Shown in pieces: positions 25,215 to 35,959 of a stretch of 64,000 bases of DNA (position 1 is the stretch's first letter; each line of letters starts with the position of its first letter). Below the pieces are notes generated by a model. That model did not search any database and was not told where the DNA came from. It saw nothing but the letters and a program-made list of their open reading frames with translations. Location of the stretch: assembly GCA_032433765.1 (NCBI GenBank), contig JAVIAB010000049.1:26239890-26303889 (forward strand), given 5' to 3'. Both the position numbers and the translations under genes were made by a program. Source of the DNA: Megaustenia siamemsis. Lineage: Eukaryota > Mollusca > Gastropoda > Stylommatophora > Ariophantidae.

Positions 25215-28200
25215 ATGTCACCTCTATTTATGTCACTTCTGTTTATGTCACCTCTATTTATGTCACCTTTGTTTATGTCACCTTTGTTTATGTCACCTTT
25301 GTTTATGTCACCTCTATATATGGCACCTCAGTTTATCACTTCTTTTCATGTCACCTCTATATATGTCACCTCAGTTTATGTCACCTTTGTTTATGTCACC
25401 TTTGTTTATGTCACCTCTATATATGGCACCTCAGTTTATCACTTATTTTCATGTCACCTCTATATATGTCACCTCAGTTTATGTCACCTTTGTTTATGTC
25501 ACCTGTATATATATGTCACCTCAGTTTATCACTTCTTTTCATGTCACCTCTATTTATGTCACCTTTGTTTATGTCACCTTTGTTTATGTCACCTCTATAT
25601 ATGGCACCTCAGTTTATCACTTTTTTTCATGTCACCTCTATATATGGCACCTCAGTTTATCACTTATTTTCATGTCACCTCAGTTTATGTCAGCTTTGTT
25701 TATACCACCTTTGTTTATGTCACCTCTATATATGGCACCTCAGTTTATCACTTCAGTTTATGTCACCTCTATTTATGTCACCTCTATTTATGTCACCTCT
25801 ATTTATGTCACCTCAATTTATGTCACCATAGTTTATGTCACCTTTGTTTATGTCACCTTTGTTTATGTCACCTTTGTTTATGTCACATCTATTTATGTCA
25901 CCTCTATTTATGTCACCTCTATTTATGTCACCATAGTTTATGTCACCTTTGTTTATGTCACTTTTGTTTATGTCACCTCTGTTTATGGCACCTCTGTTTA
26001 TGTCACCTCTATTTATGTCACCTTAGTTTATGTCTCTTTGTTTATGTCACATCTATTAATCACCTCTATTTATGTCACCTCTGTTTATGTCACCTCTATT
26101 TATGTCACATCTATTTATGTCACTTCTGTTGATGTCATCTCTATTTATGTCACCTCTATTTATGTCACCTCTATTTATGGCAACTCTATTTATGGCAACT
26201 CTATTTATGTCACCTCAGTTTATGTCACCTCCATTTATGTCACCTCTATTTATGTCACCTCTATTTACGTCACCTCAGTTTATGTCAACTCTATTTATGT
26301 CACCTCTATTTATGTCACCTCAGTTTATTACGTTTTTATGTTACCTCTATTTATGTCACCTCTATTTATGTCACCTCTATTTATGTCACCTCTATTTATG
26401 TCACCTCTATTTATGTCACCTCTATTTATGTCACCTCTATTTATGTCACCTCAGTTTATGCCACCTCTATTTATGTCACCTCAGTTTATCACTTTTTTAT
26501 GTCACCTCTGTTTATGTCACCTCTATTTATGTCACTTCTGTTTATGTCACCTCTATATGTCACCTCTATTTATGTCACTTCTGTTTATGTCACCTCTATT
26601 TATGTCACCACTTTTTATGTCACCTCAATTTATGTCACCTCTATTTATGTCACCTCTATTTATGTCACCTCAGTTTATGTCACCTCTATTTATGTCACCT
26701 CTTTTTATGTCACCTCTATTTATGTCACCTCAGTTTATCACGTTTTTATGTCACCTCAGTTTATGTCACCTCTATTTATGTCACCTCATTTTATCACGTT
26801 TTTATGTCACCTCTATTTATGTCACCTCTATTTATGTCAACTCTATTTATGTCACCTCAGTTTATGTCACCTCTATTTATGTCACCTCAGTTTATCACTT
26901 TTTTATGTCACCTCTGGTTTTGTCACCTCTGTTTATGTCACTTCTGTTTATGTCACCTCTATTTATGTCACCTCTGTTTGTGTCACTTCTATTTATGTCA
27001 CTTCTATTTATGTCACCTCTATTTATGTCACCTCTATTTATGTCACTTCTGTTTGTGTCACCTCTATTTATGTCACTTCTGTTTATGTCACCTCTATTTA
27101 TGTCACCTGTATTTATGTCACCTTTGTTTATGTCACCTCTATATATGTCACCTCAGTTTATCACATCTTTTCATGTCACCTCTCTTTATGTCACCTTTGT
27201 TTATGTCACCTTTGTTTATGTCACCTCTATATAAGTCACCTCAGTTTATCACTTCTTTTCATGTCACCTCTATTTATGTCACCTTTGTTTATGTCACCTT
27301 TGTTTATGTCACCTTTGTTTATGTCACCTTTGTTTATGTCACCTCTATATATGGCACCTCAGTTTATCACTTATTTTCATGTCACCTCTATATATGTCAC
27401 CTCAGTTTATGTCACCTTTGTTTATGTCACCTGTATATATATGTCACCTGTATATATATGTCACCTCAGTTTATCACTTCTTTTCATGTCACCTCTATTT
27501 ATGTCACCTTTGTTTATGTCATCTTTGTTTATGTCACCTGTATATATGGCACCTCAGTTTATCACTTTTTTTCATGTCACCTCTATATATGGCACCTCAG
27601 TTTATCACTTATTTTCATGTCACCTCAGTTTATGTCAGCTTTGTTTATGTCACCTTTGTTTATGTCACCTCTATATATGGCACCTCAGTTTATCACTTCA
27701 GTTTATGTCACCTCTATTTATGTCACCTCTATTTATGTCACCTCTATTTATGTCACCTCAATTTATGTCACCATAGTTTATGTCACCTTTGTTTATGTCA
27801 CCTTTGTTTATGTCACCTCTATTTATGTCACCTCTATTTATGTCACCTCTATTTATGTCACCATAGATTATGTCACCTTTGTTTATTTCATTTTTGTTTA
27901 TGTCACCTCTGTTTATGGCACCTCTGTTTATGTCACCTCTATTTATGTCACCTTAGTTTATGTCACCTTTGTTTATGTCACATCTATTAATCACCTCTAT
28001 TTATGTCACCTCTGTTTATGTCACCTCTATTTATGTCACATCTATTTATGTCACTTCTGTTGATGTCATCTCTATTTATGTCACCTCTATTTATGTCACC
28101 TCTATTTATGTCACCTCTATTTATGGCACCTCTATTTATGCCACCTCAGTTTATGTCACCTCCATTTATGTCACCTCTATTTATGTCACCTCTATTTACG

Positions 28201-29454
28201 TCACCTCAGTTTATGTCAACTCTATTTATGTCACCTCTATTTATGTCACCTCAGTTTATCACGTTTTTATGTCACCTCTATTTATGTCACCTCTATTTAT
28301 GTCACCTCAATTTATGTCACCTCTATTTATGTCACCTCTATTTATGTCACCTCAGTTTATGTCACCTCTATTTATGTCACCTCTTTTTATGTCACCTCTA
28401 TTTATGTCACCTCAGTTTATCACGTTTTTATGTCACCTCTATTTATGTCACCTCTATTTATGTCAACTCTATTTATGTCACCTCAGTTTATGTCACCTCT
28501 ATTTATGTCACCTCAGTTTATCACGTTTTTATGTCACCTCTATTTATGTCAACTCTATTTATGTCACCTCAGTTTATGTCACCTCTATTTATGTCACCTC
28601 AGTTTATCACTTTTTTATGTCACCTCTGGTTTTGTCACCTCTGTTTATGTCACTTCTGTTTATGTCACCTCTATTTATGTCACCTCTATTTATGTCACCT
28701 CTGTTTGTGTCACTTCTATTTATGTCACTTCTATTTATGTCACCTCTATTTATGTCGCCTCTATTTATGTCACTTCTGTTTATGTCACCTCTATTTATGT
28801 CACTTCTTTTTATGTCACCTCTATTTATGTCACTTCCGTTTATGCCACCTCTATTTATGTCACTTATTTTTATGTCACCTCTATTTATGTCACCTCTATT
28901 TATGTCACCTCTATTTATGTCACCTCTATTTATGTCACCTCTATTTATGTCACTTCTGTTTATGTCACCTCTATTTATGTCACTTCTGTTTGTGTCACCT
29001 CAGTTTATGTTACTTCTATTTATGTCACTTCTGTTTATGTCACCTTTATTTATGTCACTTCTGTTTATGTCACCTCTATTTATGTCACCTCTGTTTATGT
29101 CACCTCTGTTTATGTCACCTCTGTTTATGTCAACTCTATTTATGTCACCTCTGTTTATGTCACTTCTATTTATGTCACCTCTATTTATGTCACCTCTATT
29201 TATGTCACCTCAGTTTATCACGTTTTTATGTCACCTCTATTTATGTCACCTCTGTTTATGTCACCTCTATTTATGTCACCTCTGTTTATGTCACCTCTAT
29301 TTATTTCACCTCTATTTATGTCACCTCTATTTATGTCACCTCTATTTATGTCACCTCTATTTATGTCACCTCAGTTTATCATTTCTTTTTATGTCATCTC
29401 TAAATTATGTCACTTCTATTAACACCACCTCTGTTTATGTGACTTATATTTAGG
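25215..29454. repeat. 15-bp satellite array, block 5
   Basis: Array of tttatgtcacctcta units between modules 4 and 5. It combines the tatatatggcacc composite type (about 25.3-25.8 and 27.1-27.7 kb), the ttaatcacctcta marker (near 26054 and 27986) and the late type found just left of every module (about 28.3-29.45 kb). Private variants such as ggcaactctatttat (twice near 26180) mark local changes. Confidence 0.96.
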
Positions 29455-29635
29455 CCTATTCTGTTTATCATGTCATCTCTGTTTATGCCAGATGTTAATG
29501 CCACCTCTATTAGTGGCACTTCTGGTTATACCACTTCTATTAACGCCACCTCTGTTATGCTAAATATAGTTTTTTGCCGCTTCTATTTATGTCACGTTTA
29601 TGTATGCCATTCAGTTGATATCACTTCTCTTTATG
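29455..29635. repeat. degenerate 15-bp repeat, junction segment of module copy 5
   Basis: Same diverged units as 6061-6240, with one visible substitution (cagttgatatcac near 29612). Confidence 0.8.
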
Positions 29636-29846
29636 CCGCTTTTTATTATGCTACTTCTGTTTTTGCTACCTCTATTTTTGCTACCTCTATTTTTGCTACC
29701 TCTATTTTTGCTACCTCTATTTTTGCTACCTTTATTTTTGCTACCTCTATTTTTGCTACCTTTATTTTTGCTACCTCTATTTTTGCTACCTCTATTTTTG
29801 CTACCTCTATTTTTGCTACCTCTATTTTTGCTACTACCATTTATGC
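29636..29846. repeat. 15-bp variant array (tttttgctacctcta), module copy 5, two units shorter
   Basis: Same array as in the other modules but about 30 bp (two units) shorter, the expected result of slippage or unequal exchange after duplication. Confidence 0.94.
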
Positions 29847-29920
29847 TATTTCTAATTAAGAAATGGCATAAATTCTAATCATTCTGTCTATGTCACCCTT
29901 AACTATGCCACTTCTGCTTT

Positions 29921-30725
29921 CATCATCATCATCATCAAGTACCGGGACTGCTGGCGTAGGTGATCATGTCTCTCTACAACTTTCGATCTCGGCAGCTATT
30001 TATCATTTCTGTTGTTGACCTTCTGCCAAGCCATTCTCTTAAGCTGTCTGGTATTTTTTTCTCTTTGCTTCCCTCTATCTCTTCGTCTCTCAATTTTCCC
30101 AGTTGTTACAATATATTCCAGCTGTTCTCTTCTCATTACATGACCAAAAATGATGATTGTTTCTTCCTAATATTGGAAATTAGCTCTCTTTTTGCTTTGA
30201 CCTCTCTCAGAACATCTTCATTACTCTTCTTAGCTGTCCATGGTACTTTCAACATTATTCTGTAAAACCACATTTCTACAGACTCCAGTGCTTTTCTTGT
30301 CTGTTGTTCTATCGTCCATGATTCGCATCTATAGGTTAAGAGTGACTCTACGTAACATTTAAGAACTCTTTTTCTTGTTTCTATTGTCAAAAATGGATTG
30401 CATAGTATCTTCCTCATTTTTTGGAAAGCTGCTTTTGTCTGAGCCATTCTACATCTCACCTCTTTTGTACATCTTCCGTCTGAGGTTAACAAAGTTCCCA
30501 AATATTTAAATTCATTTACCTGTTTTAATATTGTTCCACTTGTCTTTATTTTGCACTGAGGTGATGTCTTTTTCTTTGATGTTACCATTACCTCTGTCTT
30601 TTTGCTATTAAGGCTGAGTCCTTTATTGTTGCTTTCTTTCACTATAATGTCCAACATTTCTGGTAACTCATTTTCACTCTTAGCGATTAAGACTGTCTCA
30701 TCAGCATACCTTAGATTATTTATGT
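29921..30725 (-). mobile_element. RTE-type retrotransposon 3' fragment, amplified copy 5 (frameshifted)
   Basis: Same fragment as copy 1, with YADE and the (GAT)n tail. One A is missing in the run near 30146-30150, which shifts the frame in the C-terminal third, so the open stretch is 173 codons (30657-30136). A substitution (ctatcgtccatg near 30311) is also private. It sits at the boundary with the greatly expanded 45-bp array. Confidence 0.87.
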
Positions 30726-30740
30726 TATGACTTTTGCTTT

Positions 30741-31800
30741 AGCCACTCCAATTTATACCGTTTCTGTTTATGACACTTCTAGTAATAACACTTCTATTTT
30801 AGATACTTCTTTTTATAACACTTCTAGTAATAACACTTCTATTTTTGACACTTATATTTATGACATTTCTAGCAATAACACTTCTATTTTTGACACTTAT
30901 ATTTATGACATTTCTAGTAATAACACTTCTATTTTTGACACTTATATTTATGGTATTTCTAGTAATAACACTTCTATTTTTGACACTTATATTTATGACA
31001 TTTCTAGCAATAACACTTCTATTTTTGACACTTATATTTATGACATTTCTAGTAATAACACTTCTATTTTTGACACTTATATTTATGACATTTCTAGCAA
31101 TAACACTTCTATTTTTGACACTTATATTTATGACACTTCTAGTAATAACACTTCTATTTTTGACACTTATATTTATGACATTTCTAGCAATAACACTTCT
31201 ATTTTTGACACTTATTTATGACATTTCTAGCAATAACACTTCTATTTTTGACACTTATATTTATGACATTTCTAGTAATAACACTTCTATTTTTGACACT
31301 TATATTTATGACATTTCTAGCAAAAACACTTCTATTTTTGACACTTATATTTATGACACTTCTAGTAATAACACTTCTATTTTTGACACTTATATTTATG
31401 ACATTTCTAGCAATAACACTTCTATTTTTGACACTTATATTTATGACATTTCTAGCAATAACACTTCTATTTTTGACACTTATATTTATGACACTTCTAG
31501 TAATAACACTTCTATTTTTAACACTTATATTTATGACATTTCTAGCAATAACACTTCTATTTTTGACACTTATATTTATGACATTTCTAGTAATAGCACT
31601 ATTTTTGACACTTATATTTATGACATTTCTAGCAATAACACTTCTATTTTTGACACTTATATTTATGACATTTCTAGCAATAACACTTATATTGTTGACA
31701 CTTCTGTTTATAACACTTCAAGTAATAACACTTCTAGTAATAACACTTCTATTTTTGACACTTTTATTCGTGACACTTCTAACAATAACACTTCTATGAA
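30741..31800. repeat. Expanded 45-bp array (three 15-mers), module copy 5
   Basis: About 23 units of the tttatgacatttcta, gcaataacacttcta, tttttgacacttata composite, against about five in the other four modules. Alternation of gtaataac and gcaataac and of gacatttcta and gacacttcta suggests 90-bp and larger sub-periods. A 2-bp loss near 31215 and a short unit near 31594 shift the phase. It ends at about 31800, where non-repetitive DNA begins, so this is the outer edge of the whole satellite. Confidence 0.95.
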
Positions 31801-31865
31801 TGGCCCCTCTTTTGAACTTGGAAAGACCCCAAGAAATGATTGTCTTACTTCCAAATTGACCTAGC

Positions 31866-32247
31866 CAGTCTCTAGCCTATTGTTGTTACTTCTTTCTACT
31901 GTCTACCCGATAACTGAAGAAGTAAGCATCCCTTTCAGTCGTTCGCCCTTAAATGGCGTTAAACAGGCGTAAATCTTTCGTTGTGGTTTGCCGGAAAATG
32001 GTGATATTAGCGTCTTTTAATGGACGGCATCCGACGCCGACGCTTTTAAGTATCGGATTGCCATCTCTCTCAGTTCCTAACCACTTGGCCAAAGTTGGCA
32101 GTTTATTTGTGGAGCACTGCTAAGAGGTGGAGCAGAATTATTGGTCTCTGACCATAGTGCAAGCGGTTAGTGATGAGTCTCTTGAGAATTTGATAGCAGA
32201 TAGAAGAGGATTTAAGTGAGTTATTTGTGGGTCATCATTTCATCATT
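31866..32247. other. non-repetitive stretch, nothing recognised
   Basis: Mixed-composition DNA right of the satellite. Short internal similarity (cgcccttaaatggcg with aaacaggcg; ccgacgccgacgc) is visible, but I see no open frame of note, tRNA or retroelement domain. Confidence 0.5.
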
Positions 32248-32508
32248 GGAGCCGCAATAGCTCAGTGGAACTGGACTACAAAGGACAAGAGGTAGGGTTC
32301 GATCCCAACCGACAACTTCCGGGTTTACACAGCCTTAAATGGGTACCGGATTTTTTTCTGGGAAAATAAAGCGGCACGGGCGTAATACCGTCCACATTAC
32401 CCAAAAATCATGTGCTGAGAATGAGCACAACTGATGGTCACTAACACCATATTATACGTCACTTGGCGGGACGGGGGTACTTTACTTTCTTTTCTTTATT
32501 TTATCATT
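32248..32508 (+). mobile_element. tRNA-derived SINE, copy A
   Basis: The head resembles a tRNA gene, with an A box at about 32258 (tagctcagtgga) and a B box at 32296-32306 (ggttcgatccc), spaced as in a tRNA. The body that follows (gggtttacacagcc, aaatgggtaccgga, ggcgtaataccg, ccacattaccc, ggtcactaacaccat) is shared with minus-strand copies at 57139-57396 and 52248-52470, and it ends in a T/C-rich tail (tactttactttcttttc). Three dispersed copies with one shared tRNA-unrelated body is the definition of a SINE family. No TSD was identified. Confidence 0.78.
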
Positions 32509-32634
32509 GCGAACATGTCCATAGGTGCTGAGATCCCCTCCGCAGCAAGCCCCACAGTGTCCAGCGACTGACGACTCCAGTTTTGTCTTGGTTGGTAAGT
32601 TCTCTTATGCCCCCACTTGTCTCTTGTTTTTTTA

Positions 32635-33042
32635 TGTGCCCATCTTAACTCCCATCTCTTTCATCCGGAGGAGTGACGTGGACTCATGGTTGTTGAAGTC
32701 ATGTGCCCATCTTAACTCCCATCTCTTTCATCCGAAGGAGTGACGTGGACTCATGGTTGTCGAAGTCATGTGCCCATCTTAACTCCCATCTCTTTCATCC
32801 GAAGGAGTGACGTGGACTCATGGTTGTTGAAGTCATGTGCCCATCTTAACTCCCATCTCTTTCATCCGAAGGAGTGACGTGGACTCATGGTTGTCGAAGT
32901 CATGTGCCCATCTTAACTCCCATCTCTTTCATCCGGAGGAGTGACGTGGACTCATGGTTGTTGAAGTCATGTGCCCATCTTAACTCCCATCTCTTTCATC
33001 CGGAGGAGTGACGTGGACTCATGGTTGTCGAAGTCATGTGTC
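32635..33042. repeat. 67-bp tandem repeat, about six copies
   Basis: The motif cttaactcccatctctttca followed by a gtgacgtggactcatgg segment recurs with an exact 67-bp spacing (catctt at 32641, 32708, 32775, 32842, 32909, 32976). Copies differ mainly by ccgaagg or ccggagg and by gttgttg or gttgtcg, which alternate partly. The array sits directly 3' of the antisense RNase H fragment, so it may be an expanded retroelement 3' untranslated segment. Confidence 0.95.
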
Positions 33043-33067
33043 CTTCATACTTCCGCCCGATCCATCT

Positions 33068-33403
33068 TTAACCGTCCTCAACGACAGCACAGCTAGCCAA
33101 CCTGTCCGCTCTTTCATTTCTCCGTACTCCCGCATGTCCTGGGACGTAGACAAAGGTGACCTTACGTATTTTTGACTTCTGCAATGGCACTACCCATTTC
33201 ATACGTACAGAGCCCACCTCTACTTTTCTTATCATGCTCATCGAATCACTCAGTATACAAGCGTGGGTGTAGTCTTGTGATTCTAACCAGATGAATGCCT
33301 TGGTCACTGCCATCACCTCCATCTTCATGCTACTCGTGGTCATGGCGTCTTCCTTGACTATTCTGCCTGCCGAGTGAGCTGTAAATGTCCCTGCATTCTA
33401 GTA
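33068..33403 (-). pseudogene. Retroelement RNase H domain fragment
   Basis: The minus-strand frame is open from about 33397 to the stop at 33068. With the first Met at 33343 it shows a typical RNase H core: Glu9 in SMKMEVMAVTKA, Asp33 in LSDSMSMI, His70 in VPGHAGV and Asp80 in NERADRLA. The residues before the Met (GTFTAHSAGR) extend the fold, but the first catalytic Asp (normally in a TDGS motif) is missing, because a stop codon at 33398-33400 cuts the frame. RNase H domains of this kind follow the RT in several animal non-LTR families. No RT motif was found next to it, so this is an isolated 5'-truncated remnant. The 67-bp repeat lies just downstream. Confidence 0.75.
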
Positions 33404-33720
33404 GAAAAGGAGTGACTCCAAAGTTTAATTTAGTCAACAGTTCATCTTCATCCCGACTCTAAAATGTTCAGATCCCTTCCTATACAGGTCCCCAAGATTG
33501 AAGCAGGTCGTTCACACACAATAGAAGGCTCTAAAGACGCCATCAGATTAGATGCACGAACTCCGTGGAACTGACAAAGACCTAGTCCCAATCTCTGTTG
33601 TAACCTTTTATGTGTGGCCAGCGACAGTGGTTCTATTATTTGATTCCCCAAAAGTTGCAAGGGTCCCTGTAGCCAGACGGACACTTCAAATAAATATCTG
33701 ACAACATTTAGAAATAGGAT
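33404..33720. other. unrecognised stretch between RNase H fragment and possible SINE
   Basis: The minus strand holds one 78-codon open stretch (33684-33448) with no motif I recognise. It may be upstream coding sequence of the same retroelement in another frame, but I cannot support that. Confidence 0.35.
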
Positions 33721-33955
33721 TTAGAGAGGAGTGCCGGTGTTCGTGCGGCGAAATTCACTGTTTCGCTGGCTGAAAAGTCGGCGTACAGTGTTCGAAACCC
33801 GCGGTAGATAGAAAGGATTTTTTTCTATCTGGGGTGAAATAAAAATCCCGAGTCTCACACGTCGTGGCGACTGCTTTGACCAAGCGGCCTTTAACCCTCT
33901 GGTCTTGTCGTGAGCCCGCCGACATACACCAACGATGGTAATATGTGTCGTCAAG
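33721..33955 (+). mobile_element. possible second SINE type (tRNA-like boxes)
   Basis: A B-box-like gttcgaaac at 33790-33798 is preceded by an A-box-like tggctgaaaag at 33767-33777. Downstream lie a short hairpin (atagaaagg... tttctatct) and a gtggcgactgctttgaccaag segment of the type seen in molluscan tRNA-like SINEs. The box spacing (about 23 bp) is too short for a normal tRNA, and no second copy exists in the window, so this is weak. Confidence 0.3.
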
Positions 33956-34285
33956 ATGTTTTTTTTAAAAATATTAGAAATAGCTAAATAAATAAAGACG
34001 TTAGAAAAACATAAAAAATATGAGTCATAAAAAGTTGTAGTATTTAATGCTCATTAACATACATGGCAGAGTCAGGGCAGAGTCATGGGTAATGAACAAG
34101 TGGAAGACAGAACTGAGGTCTTGGATGTAAGGACAATTGGACAAATATGTCACATTTCACAGAACTAATACAAAGTGAAACATGAAATTCTAGAACATCA
34201 CAGACAAAGTGAAACATTTAGGAAGCTAATTTTTTAAAAATATATAAATATGGACATATTTATATACAGATCATTCTTTGATGAA
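33956..34285. other. AT-rich non-repetitive stretch
   Basis: AT-rich sequence between the possible SINE and the 51-bp array. No gene, RNA or repeat recognised. Confidence 0.5.
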
Positions 34286-35784
34286 GTAAATAAGGGAAGG
34301 AGAGGTCACATACAAGGGAATAAACAACACTTGACATGCACGAATAAGAGGAGAGGTCACATACAAGGGAATAAACAACACTTGACATGTACGAATAAGA
34401 GGAGAGGTCACATACAAGGGAATAAACAACACTTGACATGCACGAATAAGAGGAGAGGTCACATACAAGGGAATAAACAACATTTGACATGTACGAATAA
34501 GAGGAGAGGTCACATACAAGGGAATAAACAACAATTGACATGCACGAATAAGAGGAGAGGTCACATACAAGGGAATAAACAACACTTGACATGTACGAAT
34601 AAGAGGAGAGGTCACATACAAGGGAATAAACAACACTTGACATGTACGAATAAGAGGAGAGGTCACATACAAGGGAATAAACAACACTTGACATGTACGA
34701 ATAAGAAGAGAGGTCACATACAAGGGAATAAACAACACTTGACATGCACGAATAAGAGGAGAGGTCAAATACAAGGGAATAAACAACAATTGACATGTAC
34801 GAATAAGAGGAGATGTGTCATACAAGGGAATAAACAACACTTGACATGTACGAATAAGAGGAGAGGTCACATACAAGGGAATAAACAACACTTGACATGT
34901 ACGAATAAGAGGAGAGGTCACATACAAGGGAATAAACAACAATTGACATGTACGAATAAGAGGAGAGGTCAAATACAAGGGAATAAACAACAATTGACAT
35001 GTACGAATAAGAGGAGAGGTCACATACAAGGGAATAAACAACAATTGACATGTACGAATAAGAGGAGAGGTCACATACAAGGGAATAAACAACACTTGAC
35101 ATGCACGAATAAGAGGAGAGGTCAAATACAAGGGAATAAACAACAATTGACATGCACGAATAAGAGGAGAGGTCACATACAAGGAATAAACAACACTTGA
35201 CATGTACGAATAAGAGGAGAGGTCACATACAAGGGAATAAACAACACTTGACATGTACGAATAAGAGGAGAGGTCACATACAAGGGAATAAACAACACTT
35301 GACATGTACGAATAAGAAGAGAGGTCACATACAAGGGAATAAACAACACTTGACATGCACGAATAAGAGGAGAGGTCAAATACAAGGGAATAAACAACAA
35401 TTGACATGTACGAATAAGAGGAGATGTCTCATACAAGGGAATAAACAACACTTGACATGTACGAATAAGAGGAGAGGTCACATACAAGGGAATAAACAAC
35501 ACTTGACATGTACGAATAAGAGGAGAGGTCACATACAAGGGAATAAACAACAATTGACATGTACGAATAAGAGGAGAGGTCAAATACAAGGGAATAAACA
35601 ACAATTGACATGTACGAATAAGAGGAGAGGTCACATACAAGGGAATAAACAACAATTGACATGTACGAATAAGAGGAGAGGTCACATACAAGGGAATAAA
35701 CAACACTTGACATGCACGAATAAGAGGAGAGGTCAAATACAAGGGAATAAACAACACTTGACATGTACGAATAAGAGACGATCT
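34286..35784. repeat. 51-bp minisatellite, about 29 copies
   Basis: The unit contains gaggtcacatacaaggg, aataaacaac and acttgacatgtacgaa in fixed order and is 51 bp long, so both strands stay open for hundreds of codons. Variant sites are cacatac or caaatac, aacactt or aacaatt and atgtacg or atgcacg. One G is missing near 35183. The rare variant agatgtgtcat or agatgtctcat recurs at 34811 and 35422, 611 bp apart (12 units minus the lost base), which shows a 12-unit higher-order repeat. The open frames are not considered genes. Confidence 0.97.
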
Positions 35785-35959
35785 TTCTGAATGCCTCAGC
35801 AGCAACAGGAGATATTGGAAGTTCGATGACGTGAGCCGTCAATAGGTAGTAATTAAGTTCTGGTAATAATGTGACTCAGACTTGACTGACTCTTAGTTGA
35901 GTCATGGTTGCGTTCCGGGTTAAATAAACAGTGGATATTTTAAAAGTTATACATAATTA

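Noticed and set aside
1..31800. Telomeric repeat array
   Set aside because: The unit is a 15-mer unlike TTAGGG-type repeats, and the array is interrupted by retroelement modules; a subtelomeric location remains possible.
32251..32310. Functional tRNA gene
   Set aside because: The A and B boxes are good, but the acceptor stem does not close after the B-box arm and the sequence continues into a SINE body shared with two other loci.
34250..35790. Basic 17-residue repeat protein (RRGHIQGNKQ type)
   Set aside because: The opposite strand is equally open, a one-base loss splits the frame, and no non-repetitive coding flank exists.
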